A stretch of 64,000 nucleotides of DNA from CAUZFZ01 sp963579025 (GTDB lineage: Bacteria; Planctomycetota; Planctomycetia; Planctomycetales; Planctomycetaceae): assembly GCA_963579025.1 (NCBI GenBank), contig CAUZFZ010000042.1, positions 1 through 64,000 on the forward strand, read 5' to 3'. The first letter of the stretch is position 1. Every line of letters starts with the position of its first letter. Shown piece after piece: positions 25,865 through 34,804 of this stretch. The translations under genes and the position numbers were made by a program. The notes under the pieces are model-generated. The model had not been told where the DNA came from, did no database searches, and saw only the letters and a program-made list of their open reading frames with translations.

Positions 25865-27655
25865 ATGCAGCATGTTTTATCACCGATGATCGCAGCGCTG
25901 CTCGTCGTGCATCTGCCAGATATTGCAGGCGGTGTCGACAACTCCGTACCGCTTATCGAACGGCCGGTGTTGCGGCATCCGGTTGCCATGGTCAGTGGTA
26001 CCCAAGGCCTCGTTCTCGTCGCCAACCGGAACACCGGGACGGTTTCCGTCCTCACAGCCGACGGCGACGGCACGGCCTCCCGTTCGTCTGTCCACGAATT
26101 CCGACTGTCAGAACGGCTGGATGATCTCGTCCGCGTGTCATCGACCGTATTCGCTGGAGTGGACTCGACGCGTCACGAATTACTGACGTTCGAATTCGAT
26201 GGCCGCCGTGCCCGGCAAGTGATGCGGCAAGCCGTTGCTCAATACCCCGTCAGCGTGATCGCGTCGTCCGATGGAGCCGTACTGTGTGTCGCTTCGCTGT
26301 GGTCGCGGCGACTGAGTCTGTTTCAGGTCGAAGGCCTGGAGCCATTGGCTGTGATCGACCTGCCATTCGCACCGCTCCGTCAGTGCTTTCTCAATGAAAC
26401 CCATCTTCTGGTCGCAGACGCATTTGCCGGACGTCTGGCCGTCATCGACGTACGCCAGAGACGAATGCAGTCGTATCTGGCGATCAACGGGCACAACATC
26501 CGCGGCCTGTCGCTCAACTCGCCAGTGACAGGTCAGTCGAATGACGTGCTGATCACCCACCAGATTCTGAACGCAGCCTCATCGACGACGCGCAGCATGA
26601 TTTCGTGGGGCGGAGTGATCTCAAACACTTTGCACACGATCGCGATTCCCGACCTGCTTGAGTCGACATCGGTCGATCTGGAAAAACCGGATCGAATTCA
26701 CGGGCGGTTGTACCCGCTGGGTGAGCAGGGCCGTGCCGCGGGCGATCCCGGTGCAATCGTGACTGAGGCGGGCGACACATGGATCGCCCTGACGGGTGTC
26801 GGCGAGGTCGCCCTGCGGCGAGGATCTGAGCACTCGGCGAAACGTCAGTCCGTTTGCCGACGACCAACATGTCTTCTGATCGACGGCCAGGAACTGCTGG
26901 TGCTCTCGACGTCTGACGAGTCAGTCACAGTGGTGGATCGAGAATCACTGATTCCGCAACACGTGATCCAGCTCGGGCCGCCGGTTGTTCGCACGCTTGC
27001 GCAGCAGGGCGAGGAGCTGTTCTTCGACGCGCGGCTGTCACTCGATGGCTGGTTCAGTTGTCACAGTTGCCACTCGGACGGACACACGATGGGTCGTCTG
27101 AATGACAACCTGGGCGACGAGACATTCAACACGCCGAAACGCGTCCTCACGCTGCGTGGCACGGGACCGACCGAGCCGTGGGGATGGAACGGCAGCCAGA
27201 ATGACCTGCATGATCAGGTCAGCAAGTCGATCGAGCTCACGATGGCGGGGCCGGGTAAGAGTGGTCCACGAATCACCGATCGCGAGATCAAGTCCATCGT
27301 CTCGTACATATCGTCTCTTTCCCCGGTTCCGGGCATCCTCACAGCCCGCCAGGAAGCCGGTCAGCCCGGAGTCGAACGTGGGCGCCAGGTGTTCCTCAAG
27401 TTCGGCTGCAGCGACTGTCATCAGCCCCCGTTCTATACGTCGCCGTTGTCTCACGACGTCGGCGTCAAAGACGAATGGGGGTTGCATTACTTCAATCCGC
27501 CGTCCCTGCTGGGAGTCAGCCAGCGAGAGTCCTACTTCCACGACAACCGGGCAACGCGCCTGATCGACGTCTTCCTCGATCACGATCACGACAACGCCTC
27601 GTCGTTGTCAGAGAAGCAGATCGACGATCTGGTCCTGTTCCTGCAGAGTCTGTGA
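25865..27655 (+). CDS. exported beta-propeller and di-haem cytochrome peroxidase-like protein
   Basis: The predicted product has 596 residues with a signal peptide ending near residue 22. Residues 30-370 resemble YncE/lactonase-type propellers (ANRNTGTVSVLTADGDG, AVIDVRQRRMQSYL). Residues 375-596 resemble the cytochrome c peroxidase/MauG family, with two haem-attachment motifs, CHSCHSDGH and CSDCHQPP, and a TPKRVLTLRGTGPTEPWGWNG segment. It could be a periplasmic redox enzyme or electron carrier docked on a propeller. Start 25865 is chosen for its signal peptide. The ORF extends upstream into the end of epmB without a domain. It is perhaps co-transcribed with epmB by proximity only. Confidence 0.83.
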   Translation: MQHVLSPMIAALLVVHLPDIAGGVDNSVPLIERPVLRHPVAMVSGTQGLVLVANRNTGTVSVLTADGDGTASRSSVHEFRLSERLDDLVRVSSTVFAGVDSTRHELLTFEFDGRRARQVMRQAVAQYPVSVIASSDGAVLCVASLWSRRLSLFQVEGLEPLAVIDLPFAPLRQCFLNETHLLVADAFAGRLAVIDVRQRRMQSYLAINGHNIRGLSLNSPVTGQSNDVLITHQILNAASSTTRSMISWGGVISNTLHTIAIPDLLESTSVDLEKPDRIHGRLYPLGEQGRAAGDPGAIVTEAGDTWIALTGVGEVALRRGSEHSAKRQSVCRRPTCLLIDGQELLVLSTSDESVTVVDRESLIPQHVIQLGPPVVRTLAQQGEELFFDARLSLDGWFSCHSCHSDGHTMGRLNDNLGDETFNTPKRVLTLRGTGPTEPWGWNGSQNDLHDQVSKSIELTMAGPGKSGPRITDREIKSIVSYISSLSPVPGILTARQEAGQPGVERGRQVFLKFGCSDCHQPPFYTSPLSHDVGVKDEWGLHYFNPPSLLGVSQRESYFHDNRATRLIDVFLDHDHDNASSLSEKQIDDLVLFLQSL

Positions 27656-27673
27656 CAGACGCCCTTTGGGCAA

Positions 27674-27699
27674 ACTGGCCACTGTCACTAGTGACCAGT
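27674..27699. terminator. short palindrome between convergent genes
   Basis: ACTGGCCACT and AGTGACCAGT pair with one mismatch around a six-base loop. The site lies between the stops of two convergent genes and may serve as a terminator, though it has no T-tract. The core GTCACTAGTGAC is itself palindromic. Confidence 0.35.
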
Positions 27700-27734
27700 C
27701 TGCCGCGAAACGACATGCAGGATTCGCGGGGCGA

Positions 27735-28769
27735 CTACTGAGGCGGCGTTCCTCGTCCGACACGACGCGGTCCATCACCCTCGGCCCGTGCTTCAAACCG
27801 AGCCTGAAGATGAACCAACAGCTCATCTCGTGTCACCTGACCATCCTCATCAGCATCGGCTTCACTCAGACGAGCCCACCGGTTTTCAGTAACTTCGTCA
27901 CTGGTCAGAGCGCCGTCAGCATTGCTGTCAATTCGTGCGAACAGCTCGTCGATGTGCTGCGCGATCCGCTCCAGAACCTGTTCTTCGGTTGGACCGCCTT
28001 CGCCAGACACGGATCGATCACGAATCACATTGTCGCCAGAGCCACCGTCAAGTGAATCGACGGTCGAATCACCCGTCAGAACGTCATCGCCGTCGCCACC
28101 ATTGACGATGTCTGCGCCACTCTGACCATTCAGCCGGTCATTACCGCCGTCACCGTTCAGCAGGTCGTCACCACGTCCTCCCTGAATCCGATCGTTGCCC
28201 TCTCCGCCTGCCAGGACATCATTCCCCGCCTGGCCCAGCAGTCGATCGTTCCCGGCACCACCGTCGAGATCGTCGACTCCACGTCCGCCGATCAGGCGAT
28301 CATTGCCATCGGCTCCTGTCAGGATGTCGTCGCCGTTGCCTCCCTTGAGGCGGTCGCGACCGGCTCCGCCATCGAGCTGATCGTTACCACCGCGGCCAAA
28401 CAGACGGTCGTTACCGTCGCCCCCGTTGATGACGTCATTACCCCGCCCGCCGGACAGTCGGTCATTCCCGGCACCGCCATCGATAACCACGTCCAGACTG
28501 ATACCTCGCAGCGCAACGCGGTCATTGCCATCGCCAGCGTCCACATGGATCGATGCAACATCCACCGCAGCGAATGTCGTTTCTTCGCCATTGACGGAGA
28601 CGATCAGGTCTTCCCCGTCAGCGCGAAGATTGATTGCGTCATCATTCTCTGTTCCAGTCACAGTCAGGACTCCATCGGCGACAACGGCCGACAGCAACGT
28701 CCTGTGTTCCAGCATTTCACCTGCGCGAGCCTGTGAAACACGACGATGTCCTTTTCGCGGTCTCCGCAT
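27735..28769 (-). CDS. RTX-repeat calcium-binding protein with EF-hands
   Basis: The predicted product has 344 residues. The N-terminus has the LEHRTLLS element (residues 20-27), a planctomycete-type leader motif linked with export of large surface proteins, after a basic stretch. About nine tandem RTX repeats (GGxGNDRL type) span roughly residues 95-260 and should form a calcium-binding beta-roll. The C-terminus has two EF-hand loops, DSNADGALTSDE and DADEDGQVTRDE. Export is likely by a type I-like route that is not encoded here. The ATG at 28769 is preceded by AGGGAG at seven bases. A longer frame to 28844 is not needed. The role is perhaps in adhesion or the extracellular matrix. Confidence 0.88.
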   Translation of the reverse strand: MRRPRKGHRRVSQARAGEMLEHRTLLSAVVADGVLTVTGTENDDAINLRADGEDLIVSVNGEETTFAAVDVASIHVDAGDGNDRVALRGISLDVVIDGGAGNDRLSGGRGNDVINGGDGNDRLFGRGGNDQLDGGAGRDRLKGGNGDDILTGADGNDRLIGGRGVDDLDGGAGNDRLLGQAGNDVLAGGEGNDRIQGGRGDDLLNGDGGNDRLNGQSGADIVNGGDGDDVLTGDSTVDSLDGGSGDNVIRDRSVSGEGGPTEEQVLERIAQHIDELFARIDSNADGALTSDEVTENRWARLSEADADEDGQVTRDELLVHLQARFEARAEGDGPRRVGRGTPPQ

Positions 28770-28992
28770 GATTCGACTCCCTGAGATGTCTGTGTCCCCG
28801 GTCGGTTCCCAACCCACCGGACGCCCCGCCACTGGCGGAGTCAAATGTTCTGATGGTGCTTAAACGCGAGGGGCCGACACGATGTTTCGGGGCATTTCGA
28901 AAAGACGGCTCGGATTCCGACACTTGAATTAATTCGGTGCCGACACGTAGTTTTGTCGGAACTATTGAACCTGGACTCTGCTCAGGGCAACC

Positions 28993-29784
28993 ATGAAATC
29001 TCACCGTTTCGCCGTGTGTATTCTGCTTTACGCAAGCAGCTTGTCGGCTCCTGCCTGCGGTGATGATCCAGACGGCGATTTCGTCTGGCGACTCGATCGT
29101 GTGATCCCGGCACTCGAAGCACATCAGGCTGCGGCCGCTGATGAGAAGTTCGTCTATGCCATCACGAATCGGCTCGTCGCCAAGTACGACCGCAACTCGG
29201 GCAAGCGCATTGCCGTCAGCACTGGCGAGGCAAAACATCTCAATAGCGGGTTCTTCCACGAGAAGCGTCTCTTGTGCGCTCACTCAAACTATCCGCAGAT
29301 TCCCGAAAGCAGCGAGGTGAAGGTTCTCGACCCGCGAACGATGAAGGTGACAACGTTTCATGATTTCGAAGACTACGGCGGCAGCCTGACATGGGTGCTG
29401 CGGCATGACCGGTCCTGGTGGTGCAACTTCGCAAAGTACGGCGAAAAGAACGCTGACACGTTTCTGGCAAGATTCGACGATGAGTGGCAGGAGACGGCCC
29501 GTTGGAAATACCCGCCCGAGGTCATCCGACAGATCGGAAGCTACAGCCTGTCCGGAGGACTCTGGCGCAAAGACGCATTACTCGTCACAGACCATGATCA
29601 CGGAATGCTGTACCAGCTGCGGGTCCCGAAGGACGGTGACGTGCTCGAGTTCATTGGTCAGCGGCCGGCACCATTCACCGGTCAGGGAATCGCCGTGGAT
29701 CCGGCGACCAATGGACTGGTCGGCATCAACCGGGCGAAGAAGCACATTGTGTTCGCCACCCCGGTCGCCCAGCCATCAGAGTAA
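28993..29784 (+). CDS. exported beta-propeller-like protein
   Basis: The predicted product has 263 residues with a signal peptide (MKSHRFAVCILLYASSLSAPA). Recurrent blocks such as KFVYAITNRLVAKYDRNSGK, EVKVLDPRTMKVTTF and LLVTDHDHGMLYQLR suggest a small propeller or NHL-like fold. No catalytic motif is recognised. It overlaps the end of the convergent WD40 gene by nine bases. The 220-base upstream gap is shared with the divergent RTX gene. Confidence 0.7.
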   Translation: MKSHRFAVCILLYASSLSAPACGDDPDGDFVWRLDRVIPALEAHQAAAADEKFVYAITNRLVAKYDRNSGKRIAVSTGEAKHLNSGFFHEKRLLCAHSNYPQIPESSEVKVLDPRTMKVTTFHDFEDYGGSLTWVLRHDRSWWCNFAKYGEKNADTFLARFDDEWQETARWKYPPEVIRQIGSYSLSGGLWRKDALLVTDHDHGMLYQLRVPKDGDVLEFIGQRPAPFTGQGIAVDPATNGLVGINRAKKHIVFATPVAQPSE

Positions 29785-31659
29785 TCCTTGCCGTATCGAA
29801 ATCGTTAATCGCCTACGACGTCGCTGCCGGGATTTCCCATATTTCGATGATGCCGTCCGACGTCGTGACGTCGTGATTGCGACGCGGCGACCGTCGGCCG
29901 AGAGTGCGAATTCCGACACACTCCATTGCTGTACCGTGAGTTCGTCGATGACCGCTCCGGTCGTTGTGTTCCAGACGGTGACGGTCTTGCCCTTCACGTT
30001 TGCCGCGATCATTCCCGATGCGCTGACCTGCAGGTGCTCCGCCAGTTGAGCAGGCGGACCAATTCCCGGAAGAAGTCCGCCGGGCTTCTCCGAGTAATCG
30101 AGCACTTTCGTCCCTTCGTAATTCGGAAACAGGATCCTCTGGCCGATGGCAGAGACCTGGCAGTTCGAACCGAGTGAACGATCGAGCTCTCTGACATCGA
30201 GCACTTGCCCCGTATCCGCGTTGAGCGCCTGCAGCTTCTGCTGACTGACGACGACCAGTGCTTTCCCGTCGCGTGTAAAGTCCCATCCGTCGATGGAAGT
30301 CATGCTGGGCAGGCGAATGTTCCAGACCGCTTCGCCGCCGGCTGTTCGCACGTCAATGCCGTCACTGGATTTGAACGCCGCAATGCGGCTGCCATCGTGC
30401 GACCACAGGGCTCCCGGCCGAGGATTACGACTCGGGCCTTCCCACACCTGCCCGCCGTCTTCCACTCGATGCACTGCGAATGCAGTCGTGTTTCCCACGG
30501 CAACATGCTGTCCGTCGGGTGACACGCGGATGAATCTCACTGACCGCAATGGCCAGGCCGCCGACGGTTCGCCGGATGGATCAGTCCACAGACCGACGTT
30601 GTTGTCGCGCGTACCTGCCAGAGACATGCCATCCGCGGAGAGTGCAATATTTCGAATCTGGAGTTGCGGCCCCCAGCTCTGAAGCCGCTTCAGGCTTTTG
30701 CTCGTGCTGACAATCGGGTCCGGCTTTTTCGGTGGCTCAACAGGCGCGGGCTGAGCATCCTCTGGCGGAACTGCAGGAATGGGATTCGCCTGGGCAATCG
30801 GATTCCTGTCTGGCGCGGGAATCGCCGGGCGGGCGGGAAGTTCACGGGCGATCGGATTGGGTCGCGGGTTCGGCGGGGCGGGTGCATCCCCGCCGCCAAT
30901 GACTTTGAAGAAAATCACGATGACGGCCACCGTCAGGCCGACGCCACCAGGCAACAAGTAATTCAACAGCATTTTCTTGCGGAACGCGGCGTCGCGATCG
31001 GCGTTCCGGCGGTCGTTCCTACCGCGTCCGCCACGACGAGCTGGACGCTTACGTCCCCCGCTGGCTGCCGGACGACGACGCGGTTGTTCTTCAGGTTCGT
31101 CCCACTCCTCTTCGTACTCGTCCTCCGACTCGCCGGACTCGTCTGCGTATTCGTCCCATTCACCGCCCTCGTCTGCGGACTCGTCCCACTCGTCTTCGTC
31201 ATCGAGTCCGGCGTCAGGAGCACCGTCTTTAACGGCATTCCATCCGTGCTGCTTCAATGCTTCGCTGGCACGACCCTGGCCGGTCAGGCCAACGTCAATC
31301 TTTGCTTTGTGTTCCCCCACTTCGACGACCAGTCCCTGCATCTTCGACAACGACCAGGCTGTGACTTTCCGTTTCAAAATGACAAACACCGGACCAGACT
31401 TGTGGGCTGGCCACGACTTCTCGCGCGTGACGCGCAACTCCTTCAAGTCATGATACAAGGGGTTCGCGCGACGCTTCTTCTCGCCACGAAGTGCCATAAA
31501 GGCGCCGGCCACTCCCAGAGCCCCGGCAGTGGCCTCGGATTCGAACTGATTGACAACCAGATAAATGGCGTCCTTCGAAACCAGAACTGTTGCCCCGTTG
31601 AACAGTCCCACGCCGCTCAAACGAAACCGGGATGCGACCTTCGCGAACTTTTTGGCCAT
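29776..31659 (-). CDS. single-pass membrane protein with C-terminal WD40 propeller
   Basis: The predicted product has 627 residues. Residues 1-150 form a soluble domain I do not recognise (GATVLVSKDAIYLVVNQFES). Residues 165-205 are extremely acidic (Glu/Asp-rich) and are followed by a basic patch (RKRPARRGGRGRNDRR), one transmembrane helix near residues 235-255, a Pro-rich linker, and WD40-like repeats to the end (IALSADGMSLAGTRDNNVGLW and so on). The N-terminus is cytoplasmic by the positive-inside rule, so the propeller would be extracytoplasmic. The start at 31659 follows six non-conserved codons of a longer frame. The gene is followed, in gene order along the minus strand, by nothing that shares its frame. 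The upstream neighbour is another WD40 gene, 160 bases away. It may be a paralogue or an operon partner. Confidence 0.75.
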   Translation of the reverse strand: MAKKFAKVASRFRLSGVGLFNGATVLVSKDAIYLVVNQFESEATAGALGVAGAFMALRGEKKRRANPLYHDLKELRVTREKSWPAHKSGPVFVILKRKVTAWSLSKMQGLVVEVGEHKAKIDVGLTGQGRASEALKQHGWNAVKDGAPDAGLDDEDEWDESADEGGEWDEYADESGESEDEYEEEWDEPEEQPRRRPAASGGRKRPARRGGRGRNDRRNADRDAAFRKKMLLNYLLPGGVGLTVAVIVIFFKVIGGGDAPAPPNPRPNPIARELPARPAIPAPDRNPIAQANPIPAVPPEDAQPAPVEPPKKPDPIVSTSKSLKRLQSWGPQLQIRNIALSADGMSLAGTRDNNVGLWTDPSGEPSAAWPLRSVRFIRVSPDGQHVAVGNTTAFAVHRVEDGGQVWEGPSRNPRPGALWSHDGSRIAAFKSSDGIDVRTAGGEAVWNIRLPSMTSIDGWDFTRDGKALVVVSQQKLQALNADTGQVLDVRELDRSLGSNCQVSAIGQRILFPNYEGTKVLDYSEKPGGLLPGIGPPAQLAEHLQVSASGMIAANVKGKTVTVWNTTTGAVIDELTVQQWSVSEFALSADGRRVAITTSRRRTASSKYGKSRQRRRRRLTISIRQGLL

Positions 31660-31820
31660 TCGGTCTGCCCTCCACACGGATGCTTAGTCATCGGACAACA
31701 AAGTTGTGTATCTGCAGGTTCAAGTGCCTCAGAATAATGTCAAACATTGTCATTTCTCCACTGATGTTGTTCCGCGGGAGTCGAGTCGACGAACGAAAAG
31801 TTCGTCCAGCAAACATCCGA

Positions 31821-34123
31821 CTACGGCATGCCGGATTCGAGCCGCCTGCGGATTACGTCGGGCTGATTGAATCGCTTGTTGAGCCCTTCGTCGCTGACGA
31901 GACGGTTGCCGATTCTCAAGCGGATGATTCGCTCGCCGTGATGACCAGTCACGAAATGACCTTCGGGGGTGTACGTGATCCAGACAGGGTTTGAGTTTCC
32001 GTTCTCCTCGAACATCCGCATGGACGCGAGGTGCTGCCCGTTGATGGCGCTGATGAAATTCAGAGTGCCCCAGTCCGCGTCCTCGATGGCGATCGTATTT
32101 CCGTTCTGGCTGAACACGGCGTTACGCGAGAGGAACTCGCGATTCGTCCAGACGGGTCGTGCAGTCGCAACGTCCCACAATGTCAAACCATGTGTGGCCC
32201 CCACAATGGAATTGCGGCGACCCGTGAGAATCCGTTTGCCGTCGCGCGACCAGGCGAGTGGTGTGTTCTCGTCGTTGTCCTCATGCGAGAGGCTCCGCAG
32301 CCGCTTGCCCGTGACGGTTTCCCAGATTTGCGTTCGGCCGTTCTGTTCGCCCGTCGCCACAAGTTCCGCGTCAGGCGACAGCAGCACGGCCTCGGCGACG
32401 TCCGAATGAGCAAGCCTGATAACGGCCTCACCCGTCCGAGTGTCAATGAGCGCGACGTTTTTTCCTGGATAGCCAAGTGATCGTTGGCCCAGCCGCTCCC
32501 ATTCATTCTGACACACGGCGAGCAGGCCGCCGTCTGCCGAAAGGTCCAGCGGACCGCGTCCGCCGGCCGCGTACTCCATCGCGACGCGATGCAGACCTTC
32601 ATCGTCCTGTCGCCAGTGACTCACGTTGATGCCGTCGCATACAAGAAACCGCTGACCGTCCGCCGAGAACGCTGCGCCCGAGTTTCCGTATCGGGATTTT
32701 TGCAGAAGCTCGTGCCGAATCGGCACGCTATGCAGTTCGATTCCCCGGTCGTGCAGTTCAATGGTACGGTCACTCAGGGCCGGTCCATGACGGCGAATGA
32801 CACGTCGACCGTCCGGAGACACGGCCAGTAAGTCTCGCATTTCGGACTGCCCATATTGCCGGGCCTCGGACAAAGTCCCGGACTCAAGATCCCAGACCGT
32901 GAAGCGACCAAAATGTCCGTGCACGGCGATGCGGTTCCCGGTGAGTAAACGCGGTAACAGCATCGTGCCGTCACGCGAGTCAATCCATTGAAACGGTTCG
33001 CCCGTATCCACGGACTTGAGCCGCAGCGTGAAGTCCTGGCATGCGAATACGAGATCAATGCCGTTCCCACTTCGGACAGATGGGCCCGATTCATCTTCGG
33101 AGACAGAAGCGATCGGCTCAGTCGGTTCAATCGCTGGTGCGAAGGTGACGGCGGTTGCCTCGATCTTCTCGATCTGAAACCGACGTCTGAACGTTGGCAT
33201 TTCAACAATCCGCCAGTCACTCGTGCGCCAGACGGCGGTCTGCGTTCCTGCGATGGCGAGGTATTTTCCATCAGGTGACCACGCCACGTCGTTAACTTCA
33301 GACGGCCAGGAAATCGTGTTCAACCGGCGTCCGGTTTCGGTTTCCCAGAGCGTGATCTCTACGACGCCCTCGCTCCGCCAATCATGGCCCGCATCCCACA
33401 CCATCCGATTCGCGATTTGAGCAAGTTGGGCTCCATCCGGAGACCACGCATGTTTCGTGGGTCTGACCGAGTCGCTCCCCGGCCTGCTGAGGAACGTGCG
33501 CCGCAATTCGCCATTATTCACCTGCCAAAGACGTGTCCCGTTCTTTCCACTGGCAGCGAGCAATCGACCGTCGGGCGAGAAGCCCACATCCTGAAAGATC
33601 TCCTGACCGTCTCCCAGTGTGCGAATGAGCTTCCCATCTTCGAGACGCCAGAGATGGACCGGCCGGCCGGCGCGGACACTCGCCAGCATTGTCCCGTCCG
33701 GTGAAATCGCGACGCGTGCTGAAACCGACGACGCTTTCGTCGGCAGAGGCTCACGCAGTTTCACTAACAACCTGCCGGACGGAGATCCCAGACAGGGATC
33801 AATGGCGAAGTCCCACTGGTGGTCACCCGAGTTCCGTCGCGAGAGATCTCTACGGACGTCAGCAATCTCGATTCGGAAGCTGTAAACACACGGTGCAATT
33901 CCAAGGTCACGCGATCACGAACCTGAATGGTTCCGTCCCGGCTTGCACTGAGAAGCCATCGGCCATCGGCCGAACAGGCGATGTCCGACACCTGGCTGAC
34001 ATGTCCGACCTGAGGCACCAGTTGCGGCACGGAGTCGTCGGCAAACGCTCTTGTCAGCAGCAGGCTCAGCACGTAGGCAGCGATGCCAAAGCACAATCCA
34101 GCGGGTCTTCCGTTACCTGCCAT
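31821..34123 (-). pseudogene. WD40-repeat exported protein split by a frameshift
   Basis: Two frames together look like one WD40 gene of about 768 codons. The upstream part (33764-34123, 119 residues) has a signal peptide and the repeats SDIACSADGRWLLSASRDG and VEISRDGTRV, and ends VWDLRPAGC at a TAG. The downstream part (31821-33770, 649 residues) continues LLVKLREPLPTKA and then ISPDGTMLASVRAGRPVHLW, a natural WD40 continuation. The two frames meet at 33764-33772. Adding one T in the AGGTTG run would join them as ...DLRPAGLLVKLR. The downstream frame has only a TTG start, no ribosome-binding site and no signal peptide. A sequencing or assembly indel, a real mutation, or a translational frameshift can each explain this. 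Confidence 0.75.
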
Positions 34124-34205
34124 TTGGTGCCTCTCAATTCAGGATGTCAAAGGCAACGCGTATTATGATGGTCATTGGTCACGTTGTCTGTACCGGGAAT
34201 AAACC

Positions 34206-34544
34206 ATGATTGCCTTGAACGAACCACTGTCAAACGGGCGGTATGAACCTGGCGATCTGGTGCGCCACCGCCGCTACGGTTACCGGGGCGTCGTCGTTTC
34301 TGTCGACGACATTTGCCAGGCCGACGAAGCGTGGTATCAGAAGAACCAGACTCGGCCGGACCGCGATCAGCCGTGGCATCACGTGCTCGTGCATGAGACA
34401 TCTACAGTGACTTACGCGGCCGGTGACAATCTGTTGCCGGAAATCGAGGTCGCGCCAATCCAGCATCCTCTGGTCGAGCATTTCTTCGCCGGTTTCGACG
34501 GACAGAAATACATTCGCAACGAGCGGCAATGGCCGGCAAACTGA
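34206..34544 (+). CDS. hspQ: HspQ-like protein
   Basis: The predicted product has 112 residues. YEPGDLVRHRRYGYRGVVVSVD and WHHVLVHETSTVTYAAGDNL match the HspQ/YccV-like fold. In enterobacteria, HspQ is a heat-shock protein that regulates Lon protease or binds hemimethylated DNA. The family-typical HPLVEHFF at the end of the core is present. Length is normal. It is a single gene, with the divergent WD40 gene upstream. Function in this organism is inferred from the family only. Confidence 0.85.
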   Translation: MIALNEPLSNGRYEPGDLVRHRRYGYRGVVVSVDDICQADEAWYQKNQTRPDRDQPWHHVLVHETSTVTYAAGDNLLPEIEVAPIQHPLVEHFFAGFDGQKYIRNERQWPAN

Positions 34545-34581
34545 AACGCCAGCGGACTAAGTGGACAGCGCGACTTTGGAG

Positions 34582-34601
34582 AGCGGTGATGCATCACCGC
34601 T
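34582..34601. repeat. perfect 20-bp palindrome
   Basis: AGCGGTGATGCATCACCGCT reads the same on both strands. It is the first of two GATGCATC-cored palindromes in the 260-base gap between the HspQ-like and hydrolase genes. Confidence 0.8.
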
Positions 34602-34743
34602 TTCCCCTTTTCCAGTTTGGCGCAGCCGCTTTCCGATTCCGAGGGACTTCGATTGCGTGCCATTTCTCCCTCGCGGGTAAGAGAGAAAACACAGAGGCGC
34701 ACGCGTCCGCGCCGCCAACAGAGGAAAATATGAGAATTTGAAA

Positions 34744-34761
34744 GCGACGATGCATCGTCGC
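34744..34761. repeat. perfect 18-bp palindrome
   Basis: GCGACGATGCATCGTCGC is the second GATGCATC-cored palindrome in this gap, 142 bases after the first. The stretch between them has no gene. The pair may be one element with variable arms or a dispersed repeat. Confidence 0.8.
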
Positions 34762-34804
34762 ACTCCAGAAAATGTCGCCGTGCAACTAAGCGGACCAGAC
34801 TGAC

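Noticed and set aside
27735..28863. Several plus-strand frames opposite the RTX gene
   Set aside because: They are Pro/Ser-rich reverse-strand shadows of the GGxGND repeats.
28426..28863. Possible CRISPR-like tandem array at the RTX repeats
   Set aside because: The periodic DNA is explained by coding repeats of nine residues. There are no spacers or cas genes.
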